64,000 nucleotides of DNA from Liquidambar formosana (taxonomy: Eukaryota > Streptophyta > Magnoliopsida > Saxifragales > Altingiaceae), in assembly GCA_039720395.1 (NCBI GenBank), contig CM077826.1:21391053-21455052 (forward strand), in the 5' to 3' direction. The translations under genes and the position numbers were made by a program. Shown piece after piece: positions 11,468 through 22,671 of the stretch. The number at the start of each line of letters is the position of its first letter. Position 1 is the first letter of the stretch. The notes under the pieces were generated by a model. It saw nothing but the letters and a program-made list of their open reading frames with translations. It did no database searches and was not told where the DNA came from.

Positions 11468-12682
11468 CCTCCGCCTTGTTTTGCCTTATTTCGCCCGGTT
11501 TTGCCTATTTTCGCTTTCGGATGGCCTTTTTAGGCTATTTTCACTCCTATGAGCTTACATTGACTCAAATTTTCATAAGAAGGGCACCACAACATCATCA
11601 TGATAGATTCAAAGAAGCACCACAAGTATCCATAATAAGGGTTAAGAAAGTTGGTTTAAGGTGGCAATTACGAAACATAGCATGAAATGCAAGAAGATAG
11701 CCATTGTCTCATTGTTTTTACAATCCCAACAAAGAAATAAATGAACTCAGCGAGTCCCAGAGCTTCTTTTGCAGCTCGGCCCAGCTCCGTCACGACCCCC
11801 ACGAGGTGCTCTAGGAGGGCGCATTAATGGTGGCGGCTGCATAGACAAAGTCCATTTGCAAAGAAACTAAGTATGAGAATAGGGTTGCTTGAAAATCACA
11901 AATGGGAACTTTAAATCGGTTGAACACTTACTATGACATCCAGATGGGCTTCCACCATAGATTTGGCTAAGCTCATCTGTCACACCCCATTTTTGTCACC
12001 TTAACTAGGGTACATCATTTCATGTAGGATTTTGAGTTCTTTTTGAGTCTAGTCTTTTGCATTGAGTTTCTATGGCATTGAATATCATGTGTATGAATTT
12101 TGAAGTGATTTGGAGTTCATTTCGATAGTCAATAAGAACTTTTGCGACTTTGAGGGCATAATCGTCTTTTAAGCCGTATATTTTCCATTTGACTTTGGAA
12201 TGAATCCCGAGTCATTCCCTTGAGTTCATATGGTTATATAGAGTCTATATATAGGTTCGATTTAATGAACTAATGGTTTAAGATCAATTCGGCTCATAAC
12301 GGTTTAGGTTGGCTAAAAGACCCTTTCTTGGTTCGTTCAAATTGACTCATGTGACCCACTCAATTTATTCCCATTTAACTTCAATCGGGCTTTATTTACA
12401 TCATAAACATGTTTTGAAAGGTTGATTTTTGATTTGGAAAGCATTTGGCTCAACTTTGTGTGCAAACCCTAGCTTTGCGACAGTGGTGCACAGCGGTTAG
12501 CCGCCTTTGTAAAACCTAACCATGCACCCATGGTTAAGGATTTTTGTCCTAAAATGTCTAAAAATGTGTTCCTCATCAAACCACGGTCGTTTTGGCTTTT
12601 ATTTCGTCAAAATCGGACTTAATTTGACCCCCGAAAGACTTCCGGAAGGCGAAGGAGTCTAACCGAGGTATGCTGATGGGAG

Positions 12683-12766
12683 CCCTCGGGTGACCGTCTG
12701 GGGCCAGACGGTCAGCTGTCCAAGCCTGGACGGTCAGCCGTCCAAGCCCGGATGGTCACCCGAGGG
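12683..12766. repeat. Palindrome array in solo LTR (E1 type)
   Basis: Perfect 13-bp outer arms CCCTCGGGTGACC (12683-12695) and GGTCACCCGAGGG (12754-12766) enclose inner palindromes such as GGACGGTCAGCCGTCC, repeated at about 21-22 bp. It lies about 185 bp upstream of the LTR TATA box. Confidence 0.88.
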
Positions 12767-12951
12767 AATCCGTCTTTAAGTGGGATTCTACCTCTTCCTT
12801 CCTCCTGTGACGGTTTCCTCCACCTTTGCAAGTTGTTTCCTTCTAAAAGTGAGTAACTTTGAGTTGTTTGAGCACCAAGAGAGTCTCTAATAGCCCTAGG
12901 ATCATTATTTAATGAATTAATCTTAGCCATTGGTTTACTAGGTCAGTCCCC

Positions 12952-12959
12952 TATATAAA
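12952..12959 (+). promoter_or_regulatory. LTR TATA box
   Basis: TATATAAA in CCCTATATAAAGAACATG, followed about 30 bases on by the start of the region homologous to window position 1 (AGCACATAG). The same box is at 20012-20019 and 22664-22671 in the other E1-family LTRs. Confidence 0.7.
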
Positions 12960-15900
12960 GAACATGATATTCAGCACATAGGGGGGCCACAAGTGCATTT
13001 TGCACTTAGAGAGAGAGGGAGCTACGAGTTTGGAGAGCTAGAAAGACATCAAGAGAAGGCTTTTCAACCCTAAGCAAGCAAGAGAACAAGGACTTTGAAG
13101 GCAAGGGAGGTTCTATAAGAGGTAAGCACTCTTTTTGAATGTTGAATATAGGTCCTCTCCTTCTCCTTCTCCTTCTCCTTCTCCTTCTTCTTCTATGATA
13201 GTTCTAGTGCATATTGTAACTCCACATGTTAGGTTAATTCCATGCTTTTGTGATATGATATGAATGATTTTAAGATGATTCATGGTTCTATGTGCTTGAT
13301 AATCTTTAGTTTACTAAGGATTTGAAAGCGTTACTCTTTTTGTCTTCTTAAATCATGCGTAGTTCATATAGTCTATTCGCTGTGATTGTTGTCATGAGTT
13401 GACGCTCCTGTTAGTTAATACATATGATATGAATGATATTCATGATGATTTGAGCATGTGTTAGAGTCATTTCATATGTTTTAATGCATAGTTGTGAAAT
13501 TAGGGTTTTGGTAACCCTAAATTCACACGAGTTTCCTATAGCATGATAGAATAGGTTTTCTTTTCTGTTTTTCTTCATGGTTATTATGTATATGATATAT
13601 ATAGAATAACTATGATAGTTTTTGCATGCATGTAGTGGATTTTTAGGTTTTTATGCATGACATGAGATTAGGGTTGCATTAAGGTCTCTATTTATTCACT
13701 GTTTTTGTTGATAACATGATTAGTGGATGACTTTGAGCATTAATACTATTCTGTCTAGATTGTTATGTTATCCTTTTTGATATGCTTTGAGCACGTGTAA
13801 GGGTGCAAACAAGTACAATAGTTGCCTTATTGCAAATAAGGTTGCTATGGCTTAAGCTTGATATTGCTTGGAGTAAATTGCACAAGGTAAGTAGGGTATG
13901 AAATGCCCTAATTCACTTTTATTAACCTTTCTTTTCTCTTCTCCCTCCTAGGGTTATTCTCTAATAGAGGGATATGGTCAACTCTAGGGCTTCTTTACAC
14001 CCCTCTTCAAAAGTTTATATCTTCTGTTGGATTTTTGATTAAAAATCATTTTATCTTTGAAAATCACTATGGAAGGAAACCTAAGGTTTACCATAACTCT
14101 CTATTAGGGTTTAACCCTATTCTTTTTGAACTACGTGGACTTTGATCCATGTATTTCACTGCATGGTACGTAGGCGCTCTTTTTGAGGCTTAAGTCCGTT
14201 CTAGGATCCAAGTATCCTAAGTTTTTCTTCTCTCTTCTTTTTTTTTTTTTTCTGTTTTTTTTTCTTTTTTCTTTGATTGATTATGCATGGATGAGATGGA
14301 TGGATGGAATATATGTTATGCATGCTGCCTTGTGATGATATATTCTGATATTTGAGTGAAAAAGATCTTAAATTAGCCCAATCAAATTAAGAGACTAACT
14401 CGGGCAATGTGGGTGCCTATGGGCTTTGCCCAGAACCTTCCCACGTCGTAACTTAGCCCCCAAATCCAATTTTCTAGTTTCAAAGACTTTGCTTTTCCTT
14501 TAATGGAGTTATGTGGTTTTGAAAATAAAACATTTTTATGGTTTTCCTCTTTTCCTTAAAAAATGAGGTGGCGACTCCCTTTTGTTTGTTGTCTTTCACC
14601 TATCATTTGCCAAATCCTTGTGGGCCTTTTTCTGGGGTTCACACTCATCTTCACAAGGTCACGCCTCAGGCCCTCACTAAGATCAATGAACTCTTAGGCA
14701 TATGTCGCAGGTACCTAAGATAATCAATAAGATTAAATTGAAGGTAATATTGAAAGAAAAAGAGATACCCATAAAGAGAACTCACCTGTTCTCGACTTGG
14801 GTCGATCCTACGGGATTCATCAAATGTGGGATGGGTGATGGCGGTCTTGACAAAGTCTGACCCGCAGCACAAATCAATGGACCAATTAGGCTGAGTCAAG
14901 GGCAGTGACCTATCCCCCTCCATCTCATCTTCTTCAGAGCCAGGAATCACTCCTGAGCCGACTGTCGAGCTATGCCCTCTTGCTCGTCGACCCTGCAAGT
15001 GTTCACCTATCAAATAAAGTCTCTATAAAAAAAAAAGGCTAGGAAAGCGTCAAAGACTTACCCCTTGGGGAGGGAGACCTGTCACCCTGGGCCTCATCAG
15101 ATATTGATGACAGAAAGTGTCGTACACAATGTCAGGAGAAGTGAACTCCTCCGCATCCCAACCCCTCAGAGCATCCCACAACTCCTCTCCCTCCATCAAG
15201 TTAGCATGCCTCATGTTAAGTGGTAGTGGCATTGGAGCCATAGCTGCATTCACATCACCCATGACTTGTCGTAAGACTCGCTCCCCCAAATACCAGTACC
15301 TACCTACGGGGCCTTCCAAAAGCACCCTCTTGCCAGTTAACATCAAGCTAGAAATGCATCACTTGGGTAGCATTGGTACCCATATCTTCCAGGGATCCCA
15401 TTCAATCTGTTCAAGAATCCAAAATGAGAAATCGGAAGTAAAAAGAAAAGCGAAAGAATAGGGAGAGAATTTCACCATGTCAGTTGTAAGGCTTACTAGG
15501 TGAGCTCTAGCATAGGCGTAATCATGACGATTCGCTGCCCAGAAGGATACATAAGTGGGAGAGTAATTCTTGAGGGTAAGCCATTCAATGGTTTCCTCAG
15601 CAAAGGATGGGCAACATAGGTTGAGGTACTCATAGCACCAAACCTGTCAAGAGTTGAGAAAAGAGTAAAAAAAGAAAGGAAAATATAAGAAAGAGTTAAA
15701 AGAAATAAAAAGGAAGTAGCATTACCTCCCAAACAAAGGGCATCCCTCCGAAGTCCTTGGTAACACCGCGTGACATGTCACACATTGTGCGGTACATGGT
15801 GGCTAGAACAGCCCTTCCCCAGTTGAATTTCCTAATCTTGCCAACATCTTCCATGCTTGCAAGAAGACCCAAAGGGGCTAGGTCGCCCGTACCGGCAAAG

Positions 15901-17370
15901 AATGTGCATGAGATCATGTAAAGAAGAAATGCTCTTGTAATGCAATCGGGGCTCGCACCCTCGCTCTCCCTTTGCTTTGCAAATTTGTTAAAAAGCCAAG
16001 TTCGGCGCACTGCTTTCTTGATTACCTCAACTTCCGTTCCAAGGTAAGCTAGGAGATAATCCTCATCCGAGGAGGCCTCTTCATAAAATTCCGAACTCTT
16101 GCCCTTAATGCTCAAGCCCGTGATCATGGAAAAGTCCTTGGGGGTTAATGTCATCTCCCCGAAACCGAAATGGAATGTGTTGGTGGTGTCCCACCATAGT
16201 TCAGACAAGGCTAGCAAGGCTTACCTATCACATTGATCATTCCACAAGGAATCTAGGAATGGACCAAAACCAGCCTTTTCGACATGACTCTTGGCTATAG
16301 GTTGGAAGTTTTCCATGTTCCGCCACCATTCAATAAGTCCTTTGATAGAAGACCGAGTGCGCATGTCCTGAAAGTTGGGCTATAGCCGTTGAAAATACCT
16401 TAAGAGTTAGTTGAGAGAACATGGAAACAATAAACTTACACTAGCAATTGGTTTCAAATTGTTTTCTAAAAGATGTCAAGAAGTTGCTTTTATTCATGAA
16501 ATGAATTGCTAATGAATGTTTATGAGTTTACTTGTTCATATGCCTTAATTTGGCAAGGATTGAACACTTTTTTATCACTTGGGAATTTTATCGAACACTT
16601 GGTGGGTGATATTTCCCAAGCCTTGAAACAAAAGAATTTTGTATGATCAATCCTTGCTAAATCATAGCATATTACTCACTTGAGTGTTTACTTGTTGATA
16701 TACATTGATTTGGTAAAGATTAAACATCTTTATTTCACTTAGGCATTTTATCGAACACTTGGTGGGTGCCATTTCTCAAGTTTTCAAATGAAAAAGATTT
16801 GTGTGTTCAATCCTTGCCAAATCAAGGGATATCACTCAACAACCCAAGGGGTATTCAAAAGAAGTAGATGGGAATGCAATTTCATCAAAAGAATCAAAAG
16901 AATCGAAAGATTCAAAAGAAAAATGTTAAGTTGGGTAAACTTACTTCTTGTTGGGAATGGAAGAATGAGAGATGCTTGTCGGGTTCAAGCAACACCCTAT
17001 CTTGTGGAGCATCATAGAGTGGTGCCTTGTACTTGCTTTTGACCCCATAGAATGGATACTTAGTGCTTGAGTCCTTGCTAGATGACATTCTTGATGATGG
17101 AGTTGGGTTTGTGAAAAATGGGTTTGATTTGGTTTGATTTCAAAAGATGATGTGAATTGGGTTCTTTGATTGTTAAATGGGCATGATTTGTTGTTATTTG
17201 ATGTGCATTTGACGTTTGGATTGAATGTTTTTGAAATGGGAATGAGAGAATGAGAGTTGGAGAAGATGGGTTGAGAGTTTAGAGAGATAAACTCTCTAAT
17301 TTTCGGGTGGAGAGAATGTGAGAATGAGTGGGCAAGTTTGGGTTTTTAAAACCCATAATTTTTCCTTGGT

Positions 17371-17457
17371 GGGCTCGGGTAACCGTCCCCTCTTGGACGG
17401 TTAGCCGTCTTGCCCTGCATGGTTGACCATCTGAGGGCAGATGGTTACCCTAGCCCG
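17371..17457. repeat. Palindrome array upstream of gene B (E1 type)
   Basis: Outer arms GGGCTCGGGTAACC and GGTTACCCTAGCCC pair with one mismatch. The TAACC/GGTTA pairing differs from TGACC/GGTCA elsewhere on both arms together. Inner units include GGACGGTTAGCCGTC. It lies about 20 bp upstream of a TATA-like TTTTAAAAACCC (minus strand, 17353-17342), which is about 255 bp before the gene B ATG. Confidence 0.8.
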
Positions 17458-17689
17458 CTTTGCCTGTTTGCCCTGTCTCGCGCGCTTGCAACCTCTAAAC
17501 TTCTCCAATTTGACTTCATGGTCACTTTTTGAGTTATGGGATGAATATATTCCCCCAAGTTTATCAAGTTTTAATGAAATTTTTGAATCTTGGGTGCTTG
17601 TATTTACCCACATAACGAGAAATTGTTATGGCTATGATAAATAGCTTTCTCATGAAATGAGCTTGGTGTCGAATAGATTGACTTTTAAG

Positions 17690-18770
17690 TCTTGAAATTC
17701 AATTCTCTATATGATGATAGTGATATCATATCATGTGATAAAGATAATTTCACATGAAATGACTTGCTAATCATGTGATAAAGATAATTTCACATGAAAT
17801 GACGATTCATGAGTTATGCTAGTTACGAAGTAACTTGCTATCTTTATGAAATTGGCATGAAATGCACTTTGTTTTTCGATCAATTGACTTTCAAATCAAT
17901 GTTATATCATGTGATAAAGATAATTTCACATGAAATAACATGGAATAAGCTTGGTTTTCAATCAATTAACTCTCAGTTCAATGTCATTTCATGTGATAAA
18001 GACAACTTCACATGAAATGATAAGAAATGGACTTGGTTTTGAGTTGAATGACTCTCAATTCAATGTCATTTCATGTGATAAAGACAACTTCACATGAAAT
18101 GATAAGAAATGAACTTGATTTTGAGCTGAATGACTCTCAATTCAATGTCATTTCATGTGATAAAGACAACTTCACATGAAATGATAAGAAATAAGCTTGG
18201 TTTTGAATCAATTGACTTGCGATTGGATCTCATATCATGTGATAAAGATAATTTCACATGAAATGATGATTCAAGGGTTATGAAATAACTCACTATCTTT
18301 GCTATTTCCACTGAAAGTGGCATGAAATCATGTGATAATGATAATTTCACATGAAATGATGATTCATGAGTTATGAAATAACTCACTATCTTTGCTATTT
18401 CCACTGAAAGTGGCATAAAATCATGTGATAATGATAATTTCACATGAAATGATGATTCATGAGTTATGAAATAACTCGCTATCTTTGCTATTTCCACTGA
18501 AAGTGGCATAAAATCGTGTGATAAAGATAATTTCACATGAAATGATGAGTCATGAGTTATGAAATAACTCACTATCTTTGTTATTCCCCAATGAAATTGG
18601 CATGAAATGCACTTGGTCTTTGAATTAATGGACATTTAATTCAATTTCACACCATGTGATGACGATAATTTCACATAAAATGATGACCTATGAGTTTTAC
18701 TTGTTATGAAATAACTTGTTGTGAGAATTCCAATGAAATTGGTAGGATACCTTGTGATGTACTAGTGCAA
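17690..18770. repeat. Hairpin-rich tandem array of E1
   Basis: Two sub-arrays: about three units of roughly 82 bp (from 17984) and about four units of roughly 93 bp (18230-18600), with degenerate edges. Units share TTTCATGTGA...TCACATGAAA inverted arms around an AT-rich spacer. The second type adds GAGTTATGAAATAACTC and CCACTGAAAGTGG hairpins. Variable tandem arrays before the 3' LTR are known in Ogre/Tat elements. Here the array also lies upstream of antisense gene B. Confidence 0.88.
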
Positions 18771-19037
18771 CTAGTCTCGCATTATTAGAAGACCATGTGG
18801 ATATCACTAATGCAATTAGTGCATGGTAAAGGCATCTGCATGAGAGCACCAACGAATGTTGGCATGCAATCAATTATTTGCTTCGATGAAATCGTCGCGT
18901 GCTTAGATATGACAAAGTCTATCCTTATGGTTCCATTTGAGTTTGTTGGTATTAATGAGATTAATCCATCGAACAAAAATGGGTTGTTCTTTAATCATTG
19001 GCTCACAAGTGAAACTTGTTCACCAATGAGGGGCTTC
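18771..19037 (+). other. 3' untranslated end of E1 internal region
   Basis: No gene is seen. Short perfect hairpins with a GCA loop are present, ACTAGTGCAACTAGT and CACTAATGCAATTAGTG (about 18758-18820). The segment ends AATGAGGGGCTTC next to the 3' LTR, the likely polypurine tract. E2 has CTAAGGGGCTTC at the same place. Confidence 0.6.
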
Positions 19038-19742
19038 TGTCACACCCCATTTTTGTCACCTTAACTAGGACATATCATTTCATGTAGGATTTTGAGTCCT
19101 TTTCGAGTCTAGTCTTTTGCATTGAGTTTTTATGGCATTGAATATCATGTGTATGAATTTTGAAGTGATTTGGAGTTCATCTCGATAGTCAATAAGAACT
19201 TTTGCGACTTTAAGGGCATGATCGTCTTTTAAGCCGTATATTTTCCATTTGACCTTGAAATGAATCCCGAGTCATTCCTTCGAGTTCATATGAGTACATA
19301 GAGTCTATATATAGGTTCAATTTCATGAACTAATGGTTTAAGATCAATTCGGCTCATAACAGTTCGAGTTGGCTAAAAGACCCTTTCTTGGTTTGCTCAA
19401 ATTGACTCATAAGACCCAACCAATTTTTTCCCATTTAACTTCAATTGGGCTTTAATTACATCTTAGATATGTTTAAACAGATCGAATTTCGATTGGGAAA
19501 GCATTTGGTTCGACCTTGTGTACAAACCCAGCTTAGCGACGATGAGGCACCATGGTTAACCACCTTTGTAAAACCTAACCATGCACCCATGGTTAATGAT
19601 TTTTGTCCTAAAATGCTTAAAAATGTGTTTCTCTTCGAAACACGGTCGTTTTGGCTTTTATTTCATCAAAATCGGACTTAATTTGAACATTCTAGGACTT
19701 CTACAGTGAGTAGGAGTCAAAACCAGAGTGAAATAGAAGAGC

Positions 19743-19827
19743 CCCTCGGGTAACCGTCTGGGGCTGGACGGTCAGCCGTCCAAGCCCAAACAGCTAAACG
19801 TCCAGGGCAAGATGGTCACCCGAGAGA
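19743..19827. repeat. Palindrome array in E1 3' LTR
   Basis: Starts CCCTCGGGTAACC and ends GGTCACCCGAG, with the inner palindrome GGACGGTCAGCCGTCC. A middle unit has decayed (AAACAGCTAAACGTCC). It lies upstream of the TATA box at 20012-20019. Confidence 0.85.
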
Positions 19828-20011
19828 GTCCGTCTTCAACTCAAATTCTGACTCTCTCTCCTTCTTTTGACGGTTTCCTCCGCTATTGCAACTTGTTTTC
19901 TCTTAGGAGTGTGTAAGTTTGAGTTGTTTGAGCACCAAGAGAGTCTCTAATAGCCCTAGGATCATTGTTTAATGAATTAATCTTAGCCATTGGTTTATGG
20001 GGTCAGTTCTC

Positions 20012-20019
20012 TATATAAA
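20012..20019 (+). promoter_or_regulatory. TATA box of E1 3' LTR
   Basis: TATATAAA in CTCTATATAAAGGACATG, in the same position as the box at 12952. Confidence 0.68.
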
Positions 20020-22415
20020 GGACATGATATTCAGCACATAGATGGAGGCTAATTGCACTTTACACTTAGAGAGAAAGGGAGCTACGAGTTTGGAGAGCTA
20101 GAAGGACATCAAGAGGAGGCTCTTCAACCCCAAGCAAGCAAGGAAACAAGAAGTTTGAAGATAAGGAAGATTCTACAAGAGGTAAGCTCTTTTTGAATGC
20201 TGAACATGGACTTTCTCCTTCTCCTTTTCCTTCTTCTTCTATAATAGTTCTAGTGCATGATGTAAGTCCACATGTTAGAATAGTTCAATGTTTTTAGGAT
20301 GCATTATGAATGATTTTGAGATGATTTATGGCTTTATATGCTTTATGATCCCTGGTTTACTAAGGATTGGATAGCCTTATTCTTCTTATCCTCTTAAATC
20401 ATACATAGTTCATATGTTTAGGTTGCTGTGATAATTGTCATAAGTTGATGCTCCTGTTAGTTAATATACATGATATGAATGATGTTCATGATGATTTGAG
20501 CATGTATTAGAGTCTTTTCGTAGGTTTTTATGCATAGTTGTGAGATTAGGGTTTCGATAACCCTAAAATCGCACAGGTTTTATACAGCATGCTTAGCTTA
20601 GTTTTGTGAGTTGTTTCTCATCATAGTCATTCTATATCTACTGCATATAGTTGAATCATGCTAGGTTTGCATTCATGTAGTAGATTTTATAGGGGTTTTT
20701 GGAGATATTATCCTTTTCTAAGGATAATTATCCTTTTCGTTAAGTAAGGTTTTGCATGAGAGCTTTCTGTGATGTGTTTAAGCATGGAATCACTTCTATT
20801 GTGTTCTAATATATATATTTACGTAGGATATGATGATTGCACCTCCCCATAGTGATTTTTTTACGTGAAAATTATCTTAGAATAGTTTCACTTAAGAAAG
20901 CTCGCCGTAGGAAGGCTTATTTTCATATTTTACATAAAATATCATTTTTTTGGTTAGAATGGGCTTTGCTATCATGTTTATTGATATTATTGGAGTCTTT
21001 TATGATTGTTAGTGTGTCTTTGGTAGGTTTTTTTATGCATGTTAGTCAGGTCATTGCATGTAGGATTGAGTAATTAAGGGTCCTTAGTTATTCATTATTC
21101 TTTTTGTTTGCATGATAAATGGATGATTTTAGGCCTTGTCATGGTTCTGTCTAGATTAGTATATTGTTCTCTTTGCATAGTTTTGTGCACTTGTAAGGGT
21201 GCAAACAGGTACAATGCTTGTCCTATTGCAAATAGGGCTTCTATTGCTTGAAATTGCTAATGCTTGTAGCTTTTACGCTCAGGTAAGTAGGGTATGAAGT
21301 GTCCTAATTCACTTTTCTTCTCTTTCTTTTCTCCTCTCCCTCCTAGGGTTATTCTTTAATAGAGGGATATGGTAAATCCTAGGGTTCTTTCCACCCCTTT
21401 TTCAAAAAGATCTATCTTTTACTGAATTTTGATTGAGAATCATTTGTCCTTAAAAGCCGCAATGGAAGGAAACGTAAGGTTTACCATAACTCTCTATTAG
21501 GGTTTAACCCTATTCTATTCGAACTACGTGGACTTTGATCCATGTATTTTGCTGCATGGTACGTAGGCGCTCTTCATGAGGCTCAAGTCCGTTCTAGGAT
21601 CTAAGTATCCTTGGCTTTTCTTTTCTTTTCTTTCTTTTTGTTTTGTTTCATTTGTTTGATTGTGCATGGATGATTGGATGGAATATATGTTATGCATGCT
21701 GCCCTATGATTGTCACACCCCATTTTTGTCACCCTAGTTTGGGTACATCATTTCATGTAGGATTTTGAGTTCTTTTTGAGTCTAGTCTTTTGCATTGAGT
21801 TTCTATGGCATTGAATATCATGTGTATGAATTTTGAAGTGATTTGGAGTTCATTTCGATAGTCAATAAGAACTTTTGCGACTTTAAGGGCATAATCGTCT
21901 TTTAAGCCGTATATTTTCCATTTGACTTTGGAATGAATCCTGAGTCATTCCCTTGAGTTCATATGGTTATATAGAGTCTATATATAGGTTCGATTTGATG
22001 AAGTAATGGTTTAAGATCAATTCGGCTCATAGTGGTTCAGGTTGGCTAAAAGACCCTTTATTGGATTGCTCAAAATCGACTCATAAGACCCAACCAATTT
22101 TCTCTCATTTAACTTCAATTAGGCTTTATTTATGTCCTAAACATGTTTAAAAAGATCGAATTTCGATTGGGAAAGCATTTGGTTCGACCTTGTGTACAAA
22201 CCCAGCTTAGCGACGGTGAAGCACCATGGTTAACCACCTTTGTAAAACCTAACCATGCACCCATGGTTAAGGATTTTTGTCCTCAAATGCCTAAAAATGT
22301 GTTCCCCTTCGAAACACGGTCGTTTTGGCTTTTATTTCGTCAAAATCGGACTTAATTTGACCCCCGAAAGACTTCCGGAAGGCGAAGGAGTCTAACCGAG
22401 GTATGCTGATGGGAG

Positions 22416-22477
22416 CCCTCGGGTGACCGTCCGGGGCCAGATGGTCAGCCGTCCAAGCCCAGACGGTCACCCGAGGG
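22416..22477. repeat. Palindrome array in nested solo LTR
   Basis: Outer arms CCCTCGGGTGACC and GGTCACCCGAGGG are perfect. There is one inner unit fewer than at 12683-12766 (about 62 bp against 84 bp), consistent with loss of one 22-bp repeat. Confidence 0.85.
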
Positions 22478-22663
22478 AATCCGTGTTTAAGTGGGATTCT
22501 GACTCTTCTCTCCCTCTTTTGACGGTTTCCTCCGCCAAAACAACTTGTTTGCTCTTAGGAGTGTGTAAGTTTGAGTTGTTTGAGCACCAAGAGAGTCTCT
22601 AATAGCCCTAGGATCATTGTTTAATGAATTAATCTTAGCCATTGGTTTATGGGGTCAGTTCTC

Positions 22664-22671
22664 TATATAAA
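22664..22671 (+). promoter_or_regulatory. TATA box of nested solo LTR
   Basis: TATATAAA in TCTCTATATAAAGGAC, about 187 bp after the palindrome array. Confidence 0.65.

Larger units (their letters stand above)
11978..14643 (+). mobile_element. Solo LTR of the E1 family inside exon 6 of gene B
   Basis: It starts TGTCACACCCC and ends GGGGTTCACA, with no internal region attached. It is flanked by CTCATC on both sides (11972-11977 and 14644-14649). The E2 gene B copy near 50095 shows the unoccupied site with a single CTCATC. A solo LTR forms by recombination between the two LTRs of a full element. It carries its own palindrome array and TATA box. Confidence 0.93.
11747..17088 (-). pseudogene. Antisense gene B of E1: seven-exon plant mobile domain gene
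   Basis: Exons on the minus strand: 17088-16945, 16379-15726, 15643-15476, 15406-15062, 14992-14786, 14714-14644 plus 11971-11932 (exon 6, split by a solo LTR), and 11836-11747. All junctions have GT and AG and keep phase 0, giving about 572 codons. Exon 2 holds the PMD signature ELWWDTTNTFHFGFGEMTL and AFLLYMISCTFFAG. Exon 4 has YWYLGERVLRQV, matching the PMD C-terminal motif. The C-terminus is basic and Gly/Pro-rich. Stops occur at 16223-16221, 15361-15359 and in exon 6. PMD proteins are known both in host silencing or transcription factors and in plant transposons. The function here is unknown. Confidence 0.8.

Noticed and set aside
18153..18635. Minus-strand frame with 31-residue repeats
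   Set aside because: The 93-bp tandem unit is divisible by three, so the frame stays open by chance. The hairpin pattern explains the conservation better than coding.
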